Source: Natronospirillum operosum (GTDB lineage Bacteria; Pseudomonadota; Gammaproteobacteria; Pseudomonadales; Natronospirillaceae). Taken from it: 64,000 nucleotides of DNA. The DNA lies in the NCBI RefSeq assembly GCF_004768465.1, contig NZ_SRMF01000001.1:1031893-1095892 (forward strand), written 5' to 3'. A model generated the notes under the pieces. That model had not been told where the DNA came from. It saw only the letters and a list, made by a program, of their open reading frames with translations, and did no database searches. Made by a program: the position numbers and the translations under genes. Each line of letters begins with the position of its first letter. Position 1 is the stretch's first letter. Positions 18,873-28,618 of this stretch are shown piece by piece.

Positions 18873-20698
18873 GCCCGGCAACTGTTCACCCCAACCTCGG
18901 CAGGCCAGCCTGTCTGTGGTCTGTGCTGATGGTGCTGAGCCTGCTGCTCGGCCTGTACCTGACGGTCATACCGGCCACGGCGCAGACCACGGATGCGCTG
19001 GCCAGCGTCAACCGCACCACAGTGGTAGAGGGCAGCACCCTGACCCTCAGGGTGCGCACCCGAGTGGACAATCACGAGCTCAACCTGGCACCGCTGCTGC
19101 GTGATTTCGAGGTCATAGATCAGCGCTCATCCACCAACAATCCCGCGCTGCATGAGGCTCTGGGCCGCGACTTTCAGGAATGGGAAATCACCCTGCGCCC
19201 ACGTCAGACCGGCCACCTGACCATCCCCGCGCTGCAGGTCGGCACAGCCCGCACGCACCCCATCGAGATCACGGTACTGGCCGTCAGTCCGGAACAGCGG
19301 GCCGTCATGGACCGCAATGTGGAACTGGATGTGGCGGTCAGCAATCGTCGGCCCTATGTGGGCGAATCGATACGGGTCACGCTGACGCTTTATTACAACG
19401 TCAGCGTCAACGGCGCCTTTGCCGACGTCACCCCGGAGGACAGCGAATGGACCGCGCTGGGTGACGCTCTGACGGGTGAAACACAGCGCGCCGGCAATAC
19501 CTACAGCTACACCCGCTTCCACTATCTGTATACGCCGCTCTCGCCGGGAGAACGCGAGCTGCCGACGTTCCGGTTCGAGGGCGACTATCGAACCCACAGT
19601 CTGGCCCCGCGCCAGCCACTGCGCGATGTGCGCAGTGACCCAGTGGCGCTGGAAGTCAGGCCGGTACCGGCAGAGTTCCCTGGCAACCATGCCTGGCTGC
19701 CGGCGCGTGATCTGACCCTCACCCAGACCTGGTCCGGGGTAACCGACAACCCGCAGGTCGGAGACCAGTTCACGCGCCATACCCGTGTGCAGGCCACGGG
19801 GCCCGATGGCGCCCGTCTGCCCCGGCCGGCCGAAGCGGACAGCCTGCCGGCTTCGGTGCGGCGCTATGAGGGTTCCGCGCGCGCAGAGGAAAATCTGGAT
19901 GCAGAGCAACGGGTCAGCACCCGCCACGACGAGGTGGCCTACCTGCTGCGCCAGCCCGGCAGCCTGGAGTTGCCGGCGCTGCGCATTCCGTGGTGGGACC
20001 TGGACACGGACTCACTGCGCTGGGCAGAAGCGCCGGGACGCAGTCTGGATATCGCCCCCGGGCCGTTGCAGCCAACACCCGATCTGGTCGAGCCGGAACC
20101 CGCAGCGGAGGTGGCAGACGATGCTGGCCCCGGCCTGACGAGCCGGATCATCATGGCGGCCGCCGGATTCCTGGTTGCACTCGCGCTGGGGTGGCTGCTT
20201 CATCGGTCAGGCCGTCGACTGTGGCAGCGAATCGCGCACTGGTGGGCAAGGCGATCCGCCAACCCGGACAGGCCCTCCAGGCCTGCCCGCGCCAGTGAAA
20301 CAAAAGCTGAACCACGGGTAAGAACAGCCCGCAAGACTGCTGCGGGAGCGTCCGCCAAGCAGCCGCGCCGGGCCAGACGACCGTCAGCGGCTCCGGCCTG
20401 GATCCAGGCCGTGCGTCAGGCCACCGACCAGCAGGACTGGGCGCGCCTGCTGGGCCTGCTGGCGGAGCACCGGGACCAGACAGGCTGGCCGGATCTGGAG
20501 CGGATGGCCCGGATATCGGGCCAGCAGGAAGTGCCGACCCTGGTCAGGGATACCCAGGCCATGCAGTATGGTCGCCCGGAGCAGCAACCGGACCCGGTCG
20601 CACTGGGCGAGCGCTGGCTGCGCTGCCTCGATCAATGGCCGCAAGCCGGACCCGGACAGACCGACAATGCCGGTCCGGACCGGTTGTATCCCGACTGA
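18866..20698 (+). CDS. batD: BatD-family protein (oxygen tolerance)
   Basis: 610 residues. A signal-like N-terminal hydrophobic segment (about 18-40, ending near ATAQ), a large periplasmic beta-rich region, and a C-terminal transmembrane helix (about 425-445) followed by a basic cytoplasmic tail of about 160 residues. This is the usual BatD architecture and it closes the operon. It overlaps the preceding gene by 7 bp. The cytoplasmic tail is Ala/Arg-rich and was not recognised as a known domain. Converges on tcdA with 12 bp between the stops. Confidence 0.86.
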   Translation: MVSPATVHPNLGRPACLWSVLMVLSLLLGLYLTVIPATAQTTDALASVNRTTVVEGSTLTLRVRTRVDNHELNLAPLLRDFEVIDQRSSTNNPALHEALGRDFQEWEITLRPRQTGHLTIPALQVGTARTHPIEITVLAVSPEQRAVMDRNVELDVAVSNRRPYVGESIRVTLTLYYNVSVNGAFADVTPEDSEWTALGDALTGETQRAGNTYSYTRFHYLYTPLSPGERELPTFRFEGDYRTHSLAPRQPLRDVRSDPVALEVRPVPAEFPGNHAWLPARDLTLTQTWSGVTDNPQVGDQFTRHTRVQATGPDGARLPRPAEADSLPASVRRYEGSARAEENLDAEQRVSTRHDEVAYLLRQPGSLELPALRIPWWDLDTDSLRWAEAPGRSLDIAPGPLQPTPDLVEPEPAAEVADDAGPGLTSRIIMAAAGFLVALALGWLLHRSGRRLWQRIAHWWARRSANPDRPSRPARASETKAEPRVRTARKTAAGASAKQPRRARRPSAAPAWIQAVRQATDQQDWARLLGLLAEHRDQTGWPDLERMARISGQQEVPTLVRDTQAMQYGRPEQQPDPVALGERWLRCLDQWPQAGPGQTDNAGPDRLYPD

Positions 20699-20710
20699 AC
20701 GGGCGACTGT

Positions 20711-21535
20711 TCAGACAGTGCCAGCCAGATGATCCAGCACAGCCGCCGAGGCGACCATGCCAAAGGTGGCCGTCACGGCCATGGAGGCACCAAACCCGCC
20801 CGCGCAGTTCATCCGTGTGCCGCCATCAAAGTGCTTGCTGGCACAGACACTGCCGTCCGGCTGCGGGTATACCAGAGGCTCTTCGGACCAGATACAGGGC
20901 ACGCCCATCTTGTTGCGCCCGCGCTGGTCCCCTCTGGGATAGCCGTGCTCACGCCGCAGCCACTGGCGCACCCTGGCCGCCAACGGGTCCTGCGTGGCCT
21001 GCGCCAGGTCACCGCGTCGAATACGCGTCGGGTCCCTCTGGCCGCCGGCGCCACCGGTCATCACAAAAGGCGTGCCCGCCGCTTTCAGCGCCAGGATCAA
21101 CGCCACCTTGACCGCCACACTGTCGATGGCATCCACGACGAAGTCATGCGCCATCAGGTCGGTTTCAGCCAGATTGTCGACAGTCACAAAGGCCTGCCGG
21201 GCGTTTACAGTCAGCTCCGGGTTGATGGCCCGACAGCGCTCGGCCAGCACATCGACCTTGAACTGACCCAGCGTATCCCGGGTAGTGTGCAGTTGACGAT
21301 TGGTATTGGAAACACAGACATCATCCATATCCCACAGTGTCAGCTCGCCGATCCCGGAACGGGCCAGGGCTTCCACTGCCCAGGAGCCGACACCGCCTAC
21401 TCCAACAACAGCCACCCGGGCGTGCCGAAAACGCTCCAGAGCAACAGCGCCATACAGGCGACCGACGCCGCCAAAGCGGTCCAGATAAGGGTCAGGCACC
21501 GGCATCTGATCGTCAAGTGACAGAGAGGTCGTCAT
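20711..21535 (-). CDS. tcdA: tRNA threonylcarbamoyladenosine dehydratase
   Basis: 274-residue ThiF/E1-like enzyme (also called CsdL) that uses ATP to cyclise t6A37 of tRNA to ct6A. The nucleotide-binding loop GVGGVGSWAVEAL and following D-x-D-x-V and NRQ residues match the family, as does the CIWSEEP segment in the second half. Length agrees with the E. coli protein (about 268). It follows the HD-GYP gene by 5 bp and is likely its operon partner. Confidence 0.93.
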   Translation of the reverse strand: MTTSLSLDDQMPVPDPYLDRFGGVGRLYGAVALERFRHARVAVVGVGGVGSWAVEALARSGIGELTLWDMDDVCVSNTNRQLHTTRDTLGQFKVDVLAERCRAINPELTVNARQAFVTVDNLAETDLMAHDFVVDAIDSVAVKVALILALKAAGTPFVMTGGAGGQRDPTRIRRGDLAQATQDPLAARVRQWLRREHGYPRGDQRGRNKMGVPCIWSEEPLVYPQPDGSVCASKHFDGGTRMNCAGGFGASMAVTATFGMVASAAVLDHLAGTV

Positions 21536-21540
21536 TGTCT

Positions 21541-22824
21541 TCAGAGAAACTCCAGGACATTGATATCTTTCGGCAGGGCCGAGGCCTCGAGCACTTCGAG
21601 AATGCTGTCGCCCGCATAGGGTTCGGCCAGATCCAGGTCTTCTGCCCCCAGGCGCTGCCCCCGTTCCGGATCATACATCAACCGGACCACTGGGGACTTC
21701 TGCTTGATGCGGTTGGATGATACCACGACGCCGATGCGGCCGCTTTTCAGCGCCACCACCGACCCCACCGGATAGATACTCAGACAGCGGATCAGTTGAT
21801 AGACCATTTCCTTGTCCAGATCATGTTCCGTCAGGTCTACCAGGCGACGCATGGCCACTGCCGGCGATACACCCTTGTGGTAAACCCGATCCGCCGTGAT
21901 GGCATCATAGACATCGCAGACTGCGGCCATGCGTGCATAGTGGTCGAGTTCAGTGCTGTCCAGGCCCAGAGGATAACCGGCGCCATTGAGACGTTCATGG
22001 TGCTGGCGGCAGATACAGAGCACGATGGGATCGATGTCACCCAGTGACCTGAGGTATTCGTACCCGTAGTCGACATGGCGCTTCATTTCTTCCCATTCTT
22101 CGGGGTCCAGCTTGCCGGGCTTGTTGAGAATCGCATCCGGCACCAGAATTTTGCCGATATCATGCAACATGCCACCTGCGATCAACTTGCGAATCACATC
22201 CTGATCATAGTGCAGAGACTTGCCCAGCAGTCCAAGCAGCACGCCGACATTCAGGCTGTGCTCCAGCAGGTAGGCATCCTTCTCCCGAATACGGGCCAGG
22301 CAGGCAAAGCCATTCTCGTTCCTGAACAGTGAACCCATGATGCTATCGGCCACATCGTCCACTTCACTGATATCGATGGTTTCGCCCGCGCGCACCCGTT
22401 CCATGACGCTGTCGACCAGTTGCAGGCCTCGGCTGTGTACCTCGCCGGCCTGCACGCGCTCGGTTGCCAGCGTCACCGAGGGTGCAGCGACACCGGACTG
22501 CTCCTGCTGACGGGCGATGACGGCTTCGGGTTCAGCCTCGGGCCGGACTTCTACGCCACTGGTGTTCGCAAAGCCCTCCGTCGCTGTTTCACCTCTCACC
22601 GCCGCCAGTTCCTCCGCTGTCGGCTGACGGGCTTCCGGGCCATCCAGACCGCGCTCGGTATCGATAAATACCTCGCTGATGCCCAGACGCCGAATCTTGT
22701 CGATGGTGCCCTGGTGCGTCAGCATGCCAGAGCGGGATTTGTTGCGACTGGGCACCCAGCGGGCATTCTCTTCCGAGATATACATGCCAACCCGCAGCGC
22801 TGTTACAGCAATAATCTTGATCAC
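21541..22824 (-). CDS. HD-GYP domain cyclic-di-GMP phosphodiesterase
   Basis: 427 residues with an N-terminal DUF3391 domain (about 1-130), a linker, and an HD-GYP domain (about 190-340). Metal and catalytic motifs are intact: HDIGK, and HHERLNGAGYP, which carries the HHExxxGxGYP signature. It should degrade cyclic-di-GMP. The start codon is GTG, with GAGG 7 nt upstream. Two diguanylate cyclases that would make the same messenger are encoded at 50.4-53.4 kb. Confidence 0.92.
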   Translation of the reverse strand: MIKIIAVTALRVGMYISEENARWVPSRNKSRSGMLTHQGTIDKIRRLGISEVFIDTERGLDGPEARQPTAEELAAVRGETATEGFANTSGVEVRPEAEPEAVIARQQEQSGVAAPSVTLATERVQAGEVHSRGLQLVDSVMERVRAGETIDISEVDDVADSIMGSLFRNENGFACLARIREKDAYLLEHSLNVGVLLGLLGKSLHYDQDVIRKLIAGGMLHDIGKILVPDAILNKPGKLDPEEWEEMKRHVDYGYEYLRSLGDIDPIVLCICRQHHERLNGAGYPLGLDSTELDHYARMAAVCDVYDAITADRVYHKGVSPAVAMRRLVDLTEHDLDKEMVYQLIRCLSIYPVGSVVALKSGRIGVVVSSNRIKQKSPVVRLMYDPERGQRLGAEDLDLAEPYAGDSILEVLEASALPKDINVLEFL

Positions 22825-22966
22825 CTACCGCCCTCTGTCAGTCAACAAGACATCCGCACTACTGGTCCGGAATCCGGCTCATCGCAATGCCCCAGACACC
22901 TGCGATCATACATTGTTATATTCTCAACTACAGATGTTCGATAAAGTATGGCAAAGCTAATGGGAA

Positions 22967-23398
22967 TTACCAGAATACGCCCAATTTGTCTTCGACGATC
23001 AGTGACAGGGCGCACGGCAGGCGCAATGAGTCGGGCGCTGCCGCAGTACCCGGACGGGTTCGACTGTCACTGGCACATTCCAGTTTCTCGGCAGTGACCG
23101 GATAGGGCTCCCAGTGACCGCTGGTACCGCGAAAATAGAGCTTCCAGCCGGCGCCGTCAGCCCCGCCCTTCAGCAAGGCCAGTGGCAGTCGCACCACCCT
23201 GTCCTGGTGTACCGGATGGGCCTGCGCTTCATAGAACTCGATAGACCAGCCGCGCATGCGCATGCGCACTTCACCGGGTCCTCAATGCAGTCTGGGCACG
23301 TCCTCTTCCAGAAAGGTCTTGAGCAGGCGCTCGTTGCGTCGCCGTTCAAACTCACTGAGGGTGCTGGAATTTCGTTTGAAGTCACTGGTGTCGACCAC
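22967..23398 (-). pseudogene. DUF3024 family gene interrupted by an in-frame TGA
   Basis: Reading from GTG 23398, the frame gives an Arg-rich N-terminal helix (FERRRNERLLKTFLEEDVP), then TGA at 23282-23284, then in the same frame GPGEVRMRMRGWSIEFYE, the WKLYFRG core and the ending VEDKLGVFW. Together these look like one DUF3024 protein (function unknown) split by a nonsense codon. The 100-residue downstream part could still be translated alone: GAGGA, which overlaps the TGA, stands 9 nt before a GTG at 23269. It is divergent from rapA. Confidence 0.7.
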
Positions 23399-23460
23399 TA
23401 AACTTCCGCCTCATTGTTATCTCTCTCAATCATAAATGAATTCCCGGAGTGTTAGAACTG

Positions 23461-26352
23461 ATGAGCTTCAAAGCAGGCCAACGCTGGTTCTCGCAAACAG
23501 AGCCAGAACTGGGACTGGGCCTGGTCGAAGCCGTGGAAAAGCACCGCATCGCGGTCAGTTTCCCGGCTACCGGTGATTCCCGAGTCTATGCGCAGGATCG
23601 TTCACCGCTCCAGCGCCACCTGGTCAAGCCGGGGCAACCACTGTACACCACAGACGGTGATGAACTCATTGTGGAGGCAGTCGAGGAACGGGAAGGCATT
23701 CTCTATTATCAGGTCAGCGGCCCCGACGGCACGCCGGAAATGCTGCCGGAAATGCTGCTCGCGCCGGAACTCAGACTGGACAGTGCGGACCGCCGGCTGC
23801 TGTCCGGTCAGGTCAACCAGCTGTCCTGGTATCTGCTGCGCCGCCGCCTGCGTGAGCAGTATGCCCATTACCAGCAGCAGCCGGCGCGCGGCCTGCTGGG
23901 AGGGCGGTTGCATCTGAACCCGCACCAGTATCATGTGGCGGCGCAGGCGACACGAGCCGGCCTGCCCAGAGCCATGCTCAGCGACGAAGTCGGTCTCGGC
24001 AAGACGATCGAGGCTGGCCTGATTCTGTGGCACTGCCAGGCCAGCGGGCTGGCCGAGCGGTTGCTGGTCACGGTACCGGATCACCTGCTGCACCAGTGGC
24101 TGGTGGAAATGATCCGCAAGTTCGACCTGCCCCTCAGCATCTTTGATGACAGCCGCCTGGAAGCGGCACTGATGGAAGACCCGGACAACAACCCCTTTGG
24201 CAGCGCACAATGGGTGCTGGTACCACACAGCCTGTGGACCCGGCCGGCGGCAGCGGCCCTGGCTCTGGAAGCCGGCTGGGATTGCCTGGTAGTCGATGAA
24301 GCCCATCACCTGCATCCGGATCCGGAAGACCCCGAGGCTGCCGCCGCCAGTCAGGCCGTCTGGCAACTGGCCGAGCAGACCCCGGGCGTGCTGCTGCTGA
24401 CGGCAACCCCGGAACAGGATGGTGCCCGCGCCCATTTCGAACGCCTGCACCTGCTGGACCCGCAGCGGTTCACCGATTACGAGAGTTTCCAGGCCACCAC
24501 CGATCAACTGGTGCAACTGAGCAGTGACCTGCGCCCCTTCATGACGCTGGAAGACGGCAAGCGGCCGGATACCGAAGCGCTGCGGGACTGGTGCCAGGAC
24601 CCGGAATCGGAACGCCTGCTGACGGCCGTCAGCGCTGCGGCGACAGACACTGAGTACGAAAGTGCGCTGGAGGCTCTGGTCTCCCACCTGATCGACACCC
24701 GAGGCATCGGGCGTCTGCAGTTCCGCAACAGCCGCGAACGCATTCGTGGCTTCCCCGAACGGGAGCTGTCTGTACATACCCTGGAGGCCCCTGCGGACTA
24801 CCCCCTCCACCACCCCTGGCCGGAACGGGCACAGCCGGATCAGGTGCGCACCGACCCCCGCACCCTGTGGCTGCTGAACTGGCTGCAGTCGGCAGACGCC
24901 GCCGCCGAGAAGGCACTGGTGATCTGTCATGACCTGGAGACCGCCGAGGCGCTGGAGCTGCATTTGCGTCTGAGCGGCGGCATTGCCTGTGCCCTGTTCC
25001 ACGAAGACATGGATCTGGTGGAACGCGATCGGGCTGCCGCCTGGTTCGCCGAGCCCAATACCGGTGCCCAGGTACTGGTCTGTTCCGAGATCGGCAGTGA
25101 GGGACGCAACTTCCAGTTCGCGCACCATCTGATCTGCTTTGATCTGCCGCCGCACCCCGACCTGCTCGAGCAGCGTATCGGCCGCCTGGATCGCCTGGGC
25201 CAGACCGAAGTGGTACAGATCCATGTACCGGTGCTGGCCGGTTCGCGGCAGCAGCAGTGGCTGCGCTGGTATCATGAAGGCCTGAATGCCTTCACCCATA
25301 CCTGTGACATCGGCGGTGAAGTACTCGCCACACTGATCAGTGAGCAGGCCATCGACCTCGGGCAGGACAGGCCCCTGCCCCATGCTGAGCCAACCTCGGT
25401 AAACCTGACTCTGGTCGAGTGGCCGCAGGGCGCTGCCTTCGAAGCACTGCTTGCGACCACCGCCGAGCGGGCAAGCGCAGCCCGCCAGCGCGCCCGTGAA
25501 GGCCGCCACAGGCTGCTGGAATGGCAATCCTTCCGACGCCAGGCGGCCGAGGATCTGGTTGAGCAGATCGCCCACTTTGAAACCAGCCACTCGCCCGAGT
25601 CCATCGTGCTGGAACTGCTGGAGTTGCTGGGCATCGAGTGTGACGATGCCGGGCATGGCCTGTTCGAGGTCCGTCCCGGTGAGCGCGTGATACCGGACTC
25701 GTTGCCAGAGATGCTGGACAGTGGTTGCCTGCTGACGTTCCGCCGCTCGGTGGCCGTGGCACGCGATGACGTCCGCTTCATCACCTGGGAGCACCCGCTG
25801 ATCCGCTTCCTGCTGGATACTCTGGACCAGACCGGGCTGGGCAGCGCCGGGGTTACCCTGATCCGGGTACCCAGCCTGCCGCCCGGCAGCCTTTATCTGG
25901 AAGCCACCTGGCGCCCGCTGATGCAGCACCGGGCGGCGCTGATAGCCAGCCAGTTCCTGCCGGAGTCCCTGTTTCGCTGCGTGGTCGACCAGCGCAGTCA
26001 GGATGTCAGTCAGGCTTTCGCCGCCATTGACCTGCGGGACCTGGAACAACGACTGGACAAGCCGACGCTGCTGGCCATCATCCGCCAGCAGGAAGACCGG
26101 GTGGAAGCCCTGGTGGAAGCCGCCCGGACGCTGGCCCGGCCCCAGTTGGACCAATTGCGAACAGAAGCCAGGGAGCAAGCCATGCAGCATTTCACTCATG
26201 AACTGGGTCGCCTCGACACCCTGTCAGCGCAGACCGGACAGGCCGACCGTCACGCCCGCAACCAGTTGACCACGCGGCAGGCAGCGGTGCTGGAGGCCAT
26301 TGATCAGGCCGAGCTGCACCTGGACAGCCTGCGCCTGATCGTGAGCAGCTGA
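23461..26352 (+). CDS. rapA: RNA polymerase-associated ATPase RapA
   Basis: 963-residue SWI2/SNF2-family ATPase that recycles stalled RNA polymerase. The N-terminal Tudor-like region opens MSFKAGQRWFSQTEPELGLG, as in E. coli RapA. Helicase motifs follow: I (DEVGLGKTIEAG), II (VVDEAHHL), III (LLLTATPEQ), and VI in EQRIGRLDRLGQ. ATG 23461 matches the family start; a GTG four codons upstream is in frame but too close to the GGAG. It shares a 62-bp divergent region with the DUF3024 gene. Confidence 0.96.
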   Translation: MSFKAGQRWFSQTEPELGLGLVEAVEKHRIAVSFPATGDSRVYAQDRSPLQRHLVKPGQPLYTTDGDELIVEAVEEREGILYYQVSGPDGTPEMLPEMLLAPELRLDSADRRLLSGQVNQLSWYLLRRRLREQYAHYQQQPARGLLGGRLHLNPHQYHVAAQATRAGLPRAMLSDEVGLGKTIEAGLILWHCQASGLAERLLVTVPDHLLHQWLVEMIRKFDLPLSIFDDSRLEAALMEDPDNNPFGSAQWVLVPHSLWTRPAAAALALEAGWDCLVVDEAHHLHPDPEDPEAAAASQAVWQLAEQTPGVLLLTATPEQDGARAHFERLHLLDPQRFTDYESFQATTDQLVQLSSDLRPFMTLEDGKRPDTEALRDWCQDPESERLLTAVSAAATDTEYESALEALVSHLIDTRGIGRLQFRNSRERIRGFPERELSVHTLEAPADYPLHHPWPERAQPDQVRTDPRTLWLLNWLQSADAAAEKALVICHDLETAEALELHLRLSGGIACALFHEDMDLVERDRAAAWFAEPNTGAQVLVCSEIGSEGRNFQFAHHLICFDLPPHPDLLEQRIGRLDRLGQTEVVQIHVPVLAGSRQQQWLRWYHEGLNAFTHTCDIGGEVLATLISEQAIDLGQDRPLPHAEPTSVNLTLVEWPQGAAFEALLATTAERASAARQRAREGRHRLLEWQSFRRQAAEDLVEQIAHFETSHSPESIVLELLELLGIECDDAGHGLFEVRPGERVIPDSLPEMLDSGCLLTFRRSVAVARDDVRFITWEHPLIRFLLDTLDQTGLGSAGVTLIRVPSLPPGSLYLEATWRPLMQHRAALIASQFLPESLFRCVVDQRSQDVSQAFAAIDLRDLEQRLDKPTLLAIIRQQEDRVEALVEAARTLARPQLDQLRTEAREQAMQHFTHELGRLDTLSAQTGQADRHARNQLTTRQAAVLEAIDQAELHLDSLRLIVSS

Positions 26353-26354
26353 CC

Positions 26355-26981
26355 ATGACGCTGAGTCAGTGGCTGTCACTAAGTCTGATCTGCTTCTTGG
26401 GCGCGGCAACACCCGGCCCCAGTCTGATCGTGATCATGCGCATTGCGCTGGTCGCAGGTCGGCTGCAGGCCCTGCTCGCGGCCTGGAGTCATGCGGCTGC
26501 AATCGGTCTGTATGCGCTGCTGTCGCTGCTGTTCTTCACCAGTGCCCAGGCTCTGGGCGGGCCCTGGTTCTGGGGCGTGGCGATCGGCGGCCAGTGCTGG
26601 CTGCTGTATCTGGGTATCAGCATGTTGCGCAGTGCCCTGGCCCTGACCCCGCAAGGCACCGACGAGGCCGAAGCCGGTTCTGCCCACTGGTATCAGGGCC
26701 TGATCATCGGCCTGTTCAACCCCAAGATCTGGCTGTTCTTTACTGCCGTGTTCAGTCCGTTTGTGAGTGACATGACGGTGCCCTGGGCATTGGCCCTGCT
26801 GCCCTTCGTCATTGACGGGCTCTGGTACAGCCTGATCGCCTGGGGTGTCACACGCGGGCCCATCGCCGCCGGACTGCAGCGCATCAGGCGCTATTTCGAG
26901 GGCCTGATGGCCGTACTGCTGATCGGACTGGCCCTGTTTGCCCTGCAGGACAGCCTGCCCCTGTTTCTGGATGCGCTGTGA
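26355..26981 (+). CDS. LysE/RhtB-family exporter
   Basis: 208-residue inner-membrane protein with about six hydrophobic helices. The N-terminal GAATPGPSLIVIMR segment is the typical P-G-P motif of LysE/RhtB amino-acid exporters, and GLFNPKIWLFF is the second family hallmark. The substrate cannot be told from sequence. It starts 2 bp after the rapA stop and overlaps the next gene by 4 bp, so it is probably expressed with them. Confidence 0.88.
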   Translation: MTLSQWLSLSLICFLGAATPGPSLIVIMRIALVAGRLQALLAAWSHAAAIGLYALLSLLFFTSAQALGGPWFWGVAIGGQCWLLYLGISMLRSALALTPQGTDEAEAGSAHWYQGLIIGLFNPKIWLFFTAVFSPFVSDMTVPWALALLPFVIDGLWYSLIAWGVTRGPIAAGLQRIRRYFEGLMAVLLIGLALFALQDSLPLFLDAL

Positions 26982-27565
26982 AGCGGCTGGGCTGGTACCT
27001 GACCATAATGCTGGCGGCCCTGACCTCGGCCGTCATGGCAACCCTGGGCTATCAACGCTGGGGGCTCGATTTCATGCTGTTCCCCGGGGTGGTGCTCGGG
27101 CTCCATGTCTTCCTGCTTTCGGCCTGGCGGATCGATCTGGACCTGGCCCAGGCCACGCGCCATCTCTTTGTAAGTATCGCTCTGATCAGCGCCGGCTGGC
27201 ATCTTGCAGTCAGGCTCTATCTCATGGCATTTCGGGAGCTGAGCGCCCTGAGCGGTTTGCCGGTTCAACTGACGGACGTTTCCGGGCCGGCACTGGTACT
27301 GGCCGCGCTGTCCGGCCTGGCAGCGGGTCTGCCCGGTGGTCTCGCCGTCGGCGGAGCACTGCTCACGGCAACTCCATCCCGGCTTTACTGGCCCATCATC
27401 TGGCGTGCCATGCTGATGGGCGCACTTGCCGGCGCCACCGCCATCGTTGCACATCAGACAGTGACCGGGCTGAATCTGGGCAACTTCACGGCGGCGGTTG
27501 TCCTGTTTTTCGTCTGGCAGAGTCTGGTATTGTTGAGCCTTTACTCTGTAGTAGAGAGCGACTGA
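26978..27565 (+). CDS. Uncharacterised integral membrane protein
   Basis: 195 residues, about six predicted membrane helices, no recognised family motif. Starts with GTG overlapping the stop of the LysE gene (GTGA) and ends 1 bp before the DUF5924 gene, so the three form a probable unit. Composition and codon use resemble the neighbours and there is no sign of recent transfer. No function is proposed. Confidence 0.75.
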   Translation: MKRLGWYLTIMLAALTSAVMATLGYQRWGLDFMLFPGVVLGLHVFLLSAWRIDLDLAQATRHLFVSIALISAGWHLAVRLYLMAFRELSALSGLPVQLTDVSGPALVLAALSGLAAGLPGGLAVGGALLTATPSRLYWPIIWRAMLMGALAGATAIVAHQTVTGLNLGNFTAAVVLFFVWQSLVLLSLYSVVESD

Positions 27566-27566
27566 T

Positions 27567-28616
27567 ATGGGCCTTCGACGCTGGGGGATTCCCTGGACAC
27601 CCCTGATCCAGGTTTCCCGAAGCACAGTCTCGGTGTTTGTGCGCCTGCTGCGACGACACTCCGGCATCATGGCCGTGATCGGGTTCAGTGCCGGCCTGGC
27701 CAGTTTCCTGCTGGTGCAGCGCCAGGCTGACGCCTCTCGGGTCATCGCCATCCTGATGCTGCTAACCTGGGTCTGGCTGGTGCTGGAAAAACCCATCCGC
27801 CACCTGCTGGTGGTGCGTCTGGGTTTCAAGCTGTCACCCTATGCCATCAAGTTTGCGACCCAGATGGTGCATCAGGAAAGTCTGTTTTTTGCCCTGCCGT
27901 TCTTTTTCATCACCACCACCTGGGGCGCACCCCAGATGCTGTTCAGCGCCCTGCTGATGGCTGCCGCCGCAGTCTCCATCATGGACCCGATCTACCACAA
28001 GCGCATAGCCGCCAATCGCTGGCTGTTCCCACTGTTTCACGGCTTTTCCCTGTTCGCCCTGCTGCTGGTCGCCCTGCCCATTCTGCTGCACCTGACCACG
28101 ACCACCAGCTACAAGCTGGCTCTGGTCGTGGCGGCACTGGTGTCGGCGCCGGCCGTGTTCAGGGCTATTCAGGCGTCCGGCTGGTGGGTGCTGCCGGCGC
28201 GCCTGTGCCTGCTGATCGCACTGGGGCTGGCCGGCTGGAGCCTGCGCCCCTGGGTGCCGCCGGCCACGCTCTGGGTGACCGACATGACCTTCACGCATGA
28301 AGTCAGCCCGAACCGGGAACCCCGCGAACGGCTGTTCAATGTGCCGGCGGCTGATCTGCAGGCACAGGGGCTCTATGCCTACACGGCTGTACGCGCACCA
28401 CTGGGCCTGGAGGAAACCATCTATCACGAGTGGCACCACAATGGTGTGGTGCTGGACCGGATTGCCCTGCAGATCAATGGCGGCCGCGAAGCCGGCTATC
28501 GCTCCTGGTCGCGCAAGGAGAACTTTCCGTCCGAGGTCAAGGGGCGCTGGGATGTGCGGGTGCTGACCGAAGGCAATCAGTTGATCGGCCAGAGGACCTT
28601 TGTGGTCGGGCCCTGA
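27567..28616 (+). CDS. DUF5924 / DUF2914 membrane protein
   Basis: 349 residues. The first two-thirds have about seven hydrophobic helices (DUF5924-like). The last ~100 residues form a soluble DUF2914 domain with the recognisable string IYHEWHHNG, then RSWSRKENFP and a final strand IGQRTFVV. Function unknown; DUF2914 is probably extracytoplasmic. Converges on the GNAT gene with only 2 bp between the stop codons. Confidence 0.8.
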   Translation: MGLRRWGIPWTPLIQVSRSTVSVFVRLLRRHSGIMAVIGFSAGLASFLLVQRQADASRVIAILMLLTWVWLVLEKPIRHLLVVRLGFKLSPYAIKFATQMVHQESLFFALPFFFITTTWGAPQMLFSALLMAAAAVSIMDPIYHKRIAANRWLFPLFHGFSLFALLLVALPILLHLTTTTSYKLALVVAALVSAPAVFRAIQASGWWVLPARLCLLIALGLAGWSLRPWVPPATLWVTDMTFTHEVSPNREPRERLFNVPAADLQAQGLYAYTAVRAPLGLEETIYHEWHHNGVVLDRIALQINGGREAGYRSWSRKENFPSEVKGRWDVRVLTEGNQLIGQRTFVVGP

Positions 28617-28618
28617 GT

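Noticed and set aside
23282..23284. Selenocysteine at the DUF3024 TGA
   Set aside because: The family is not known to contain selenocysteine, the codon falls in a poorly conserved linker, and no SECIS-like hairpin was recognised just downstream.
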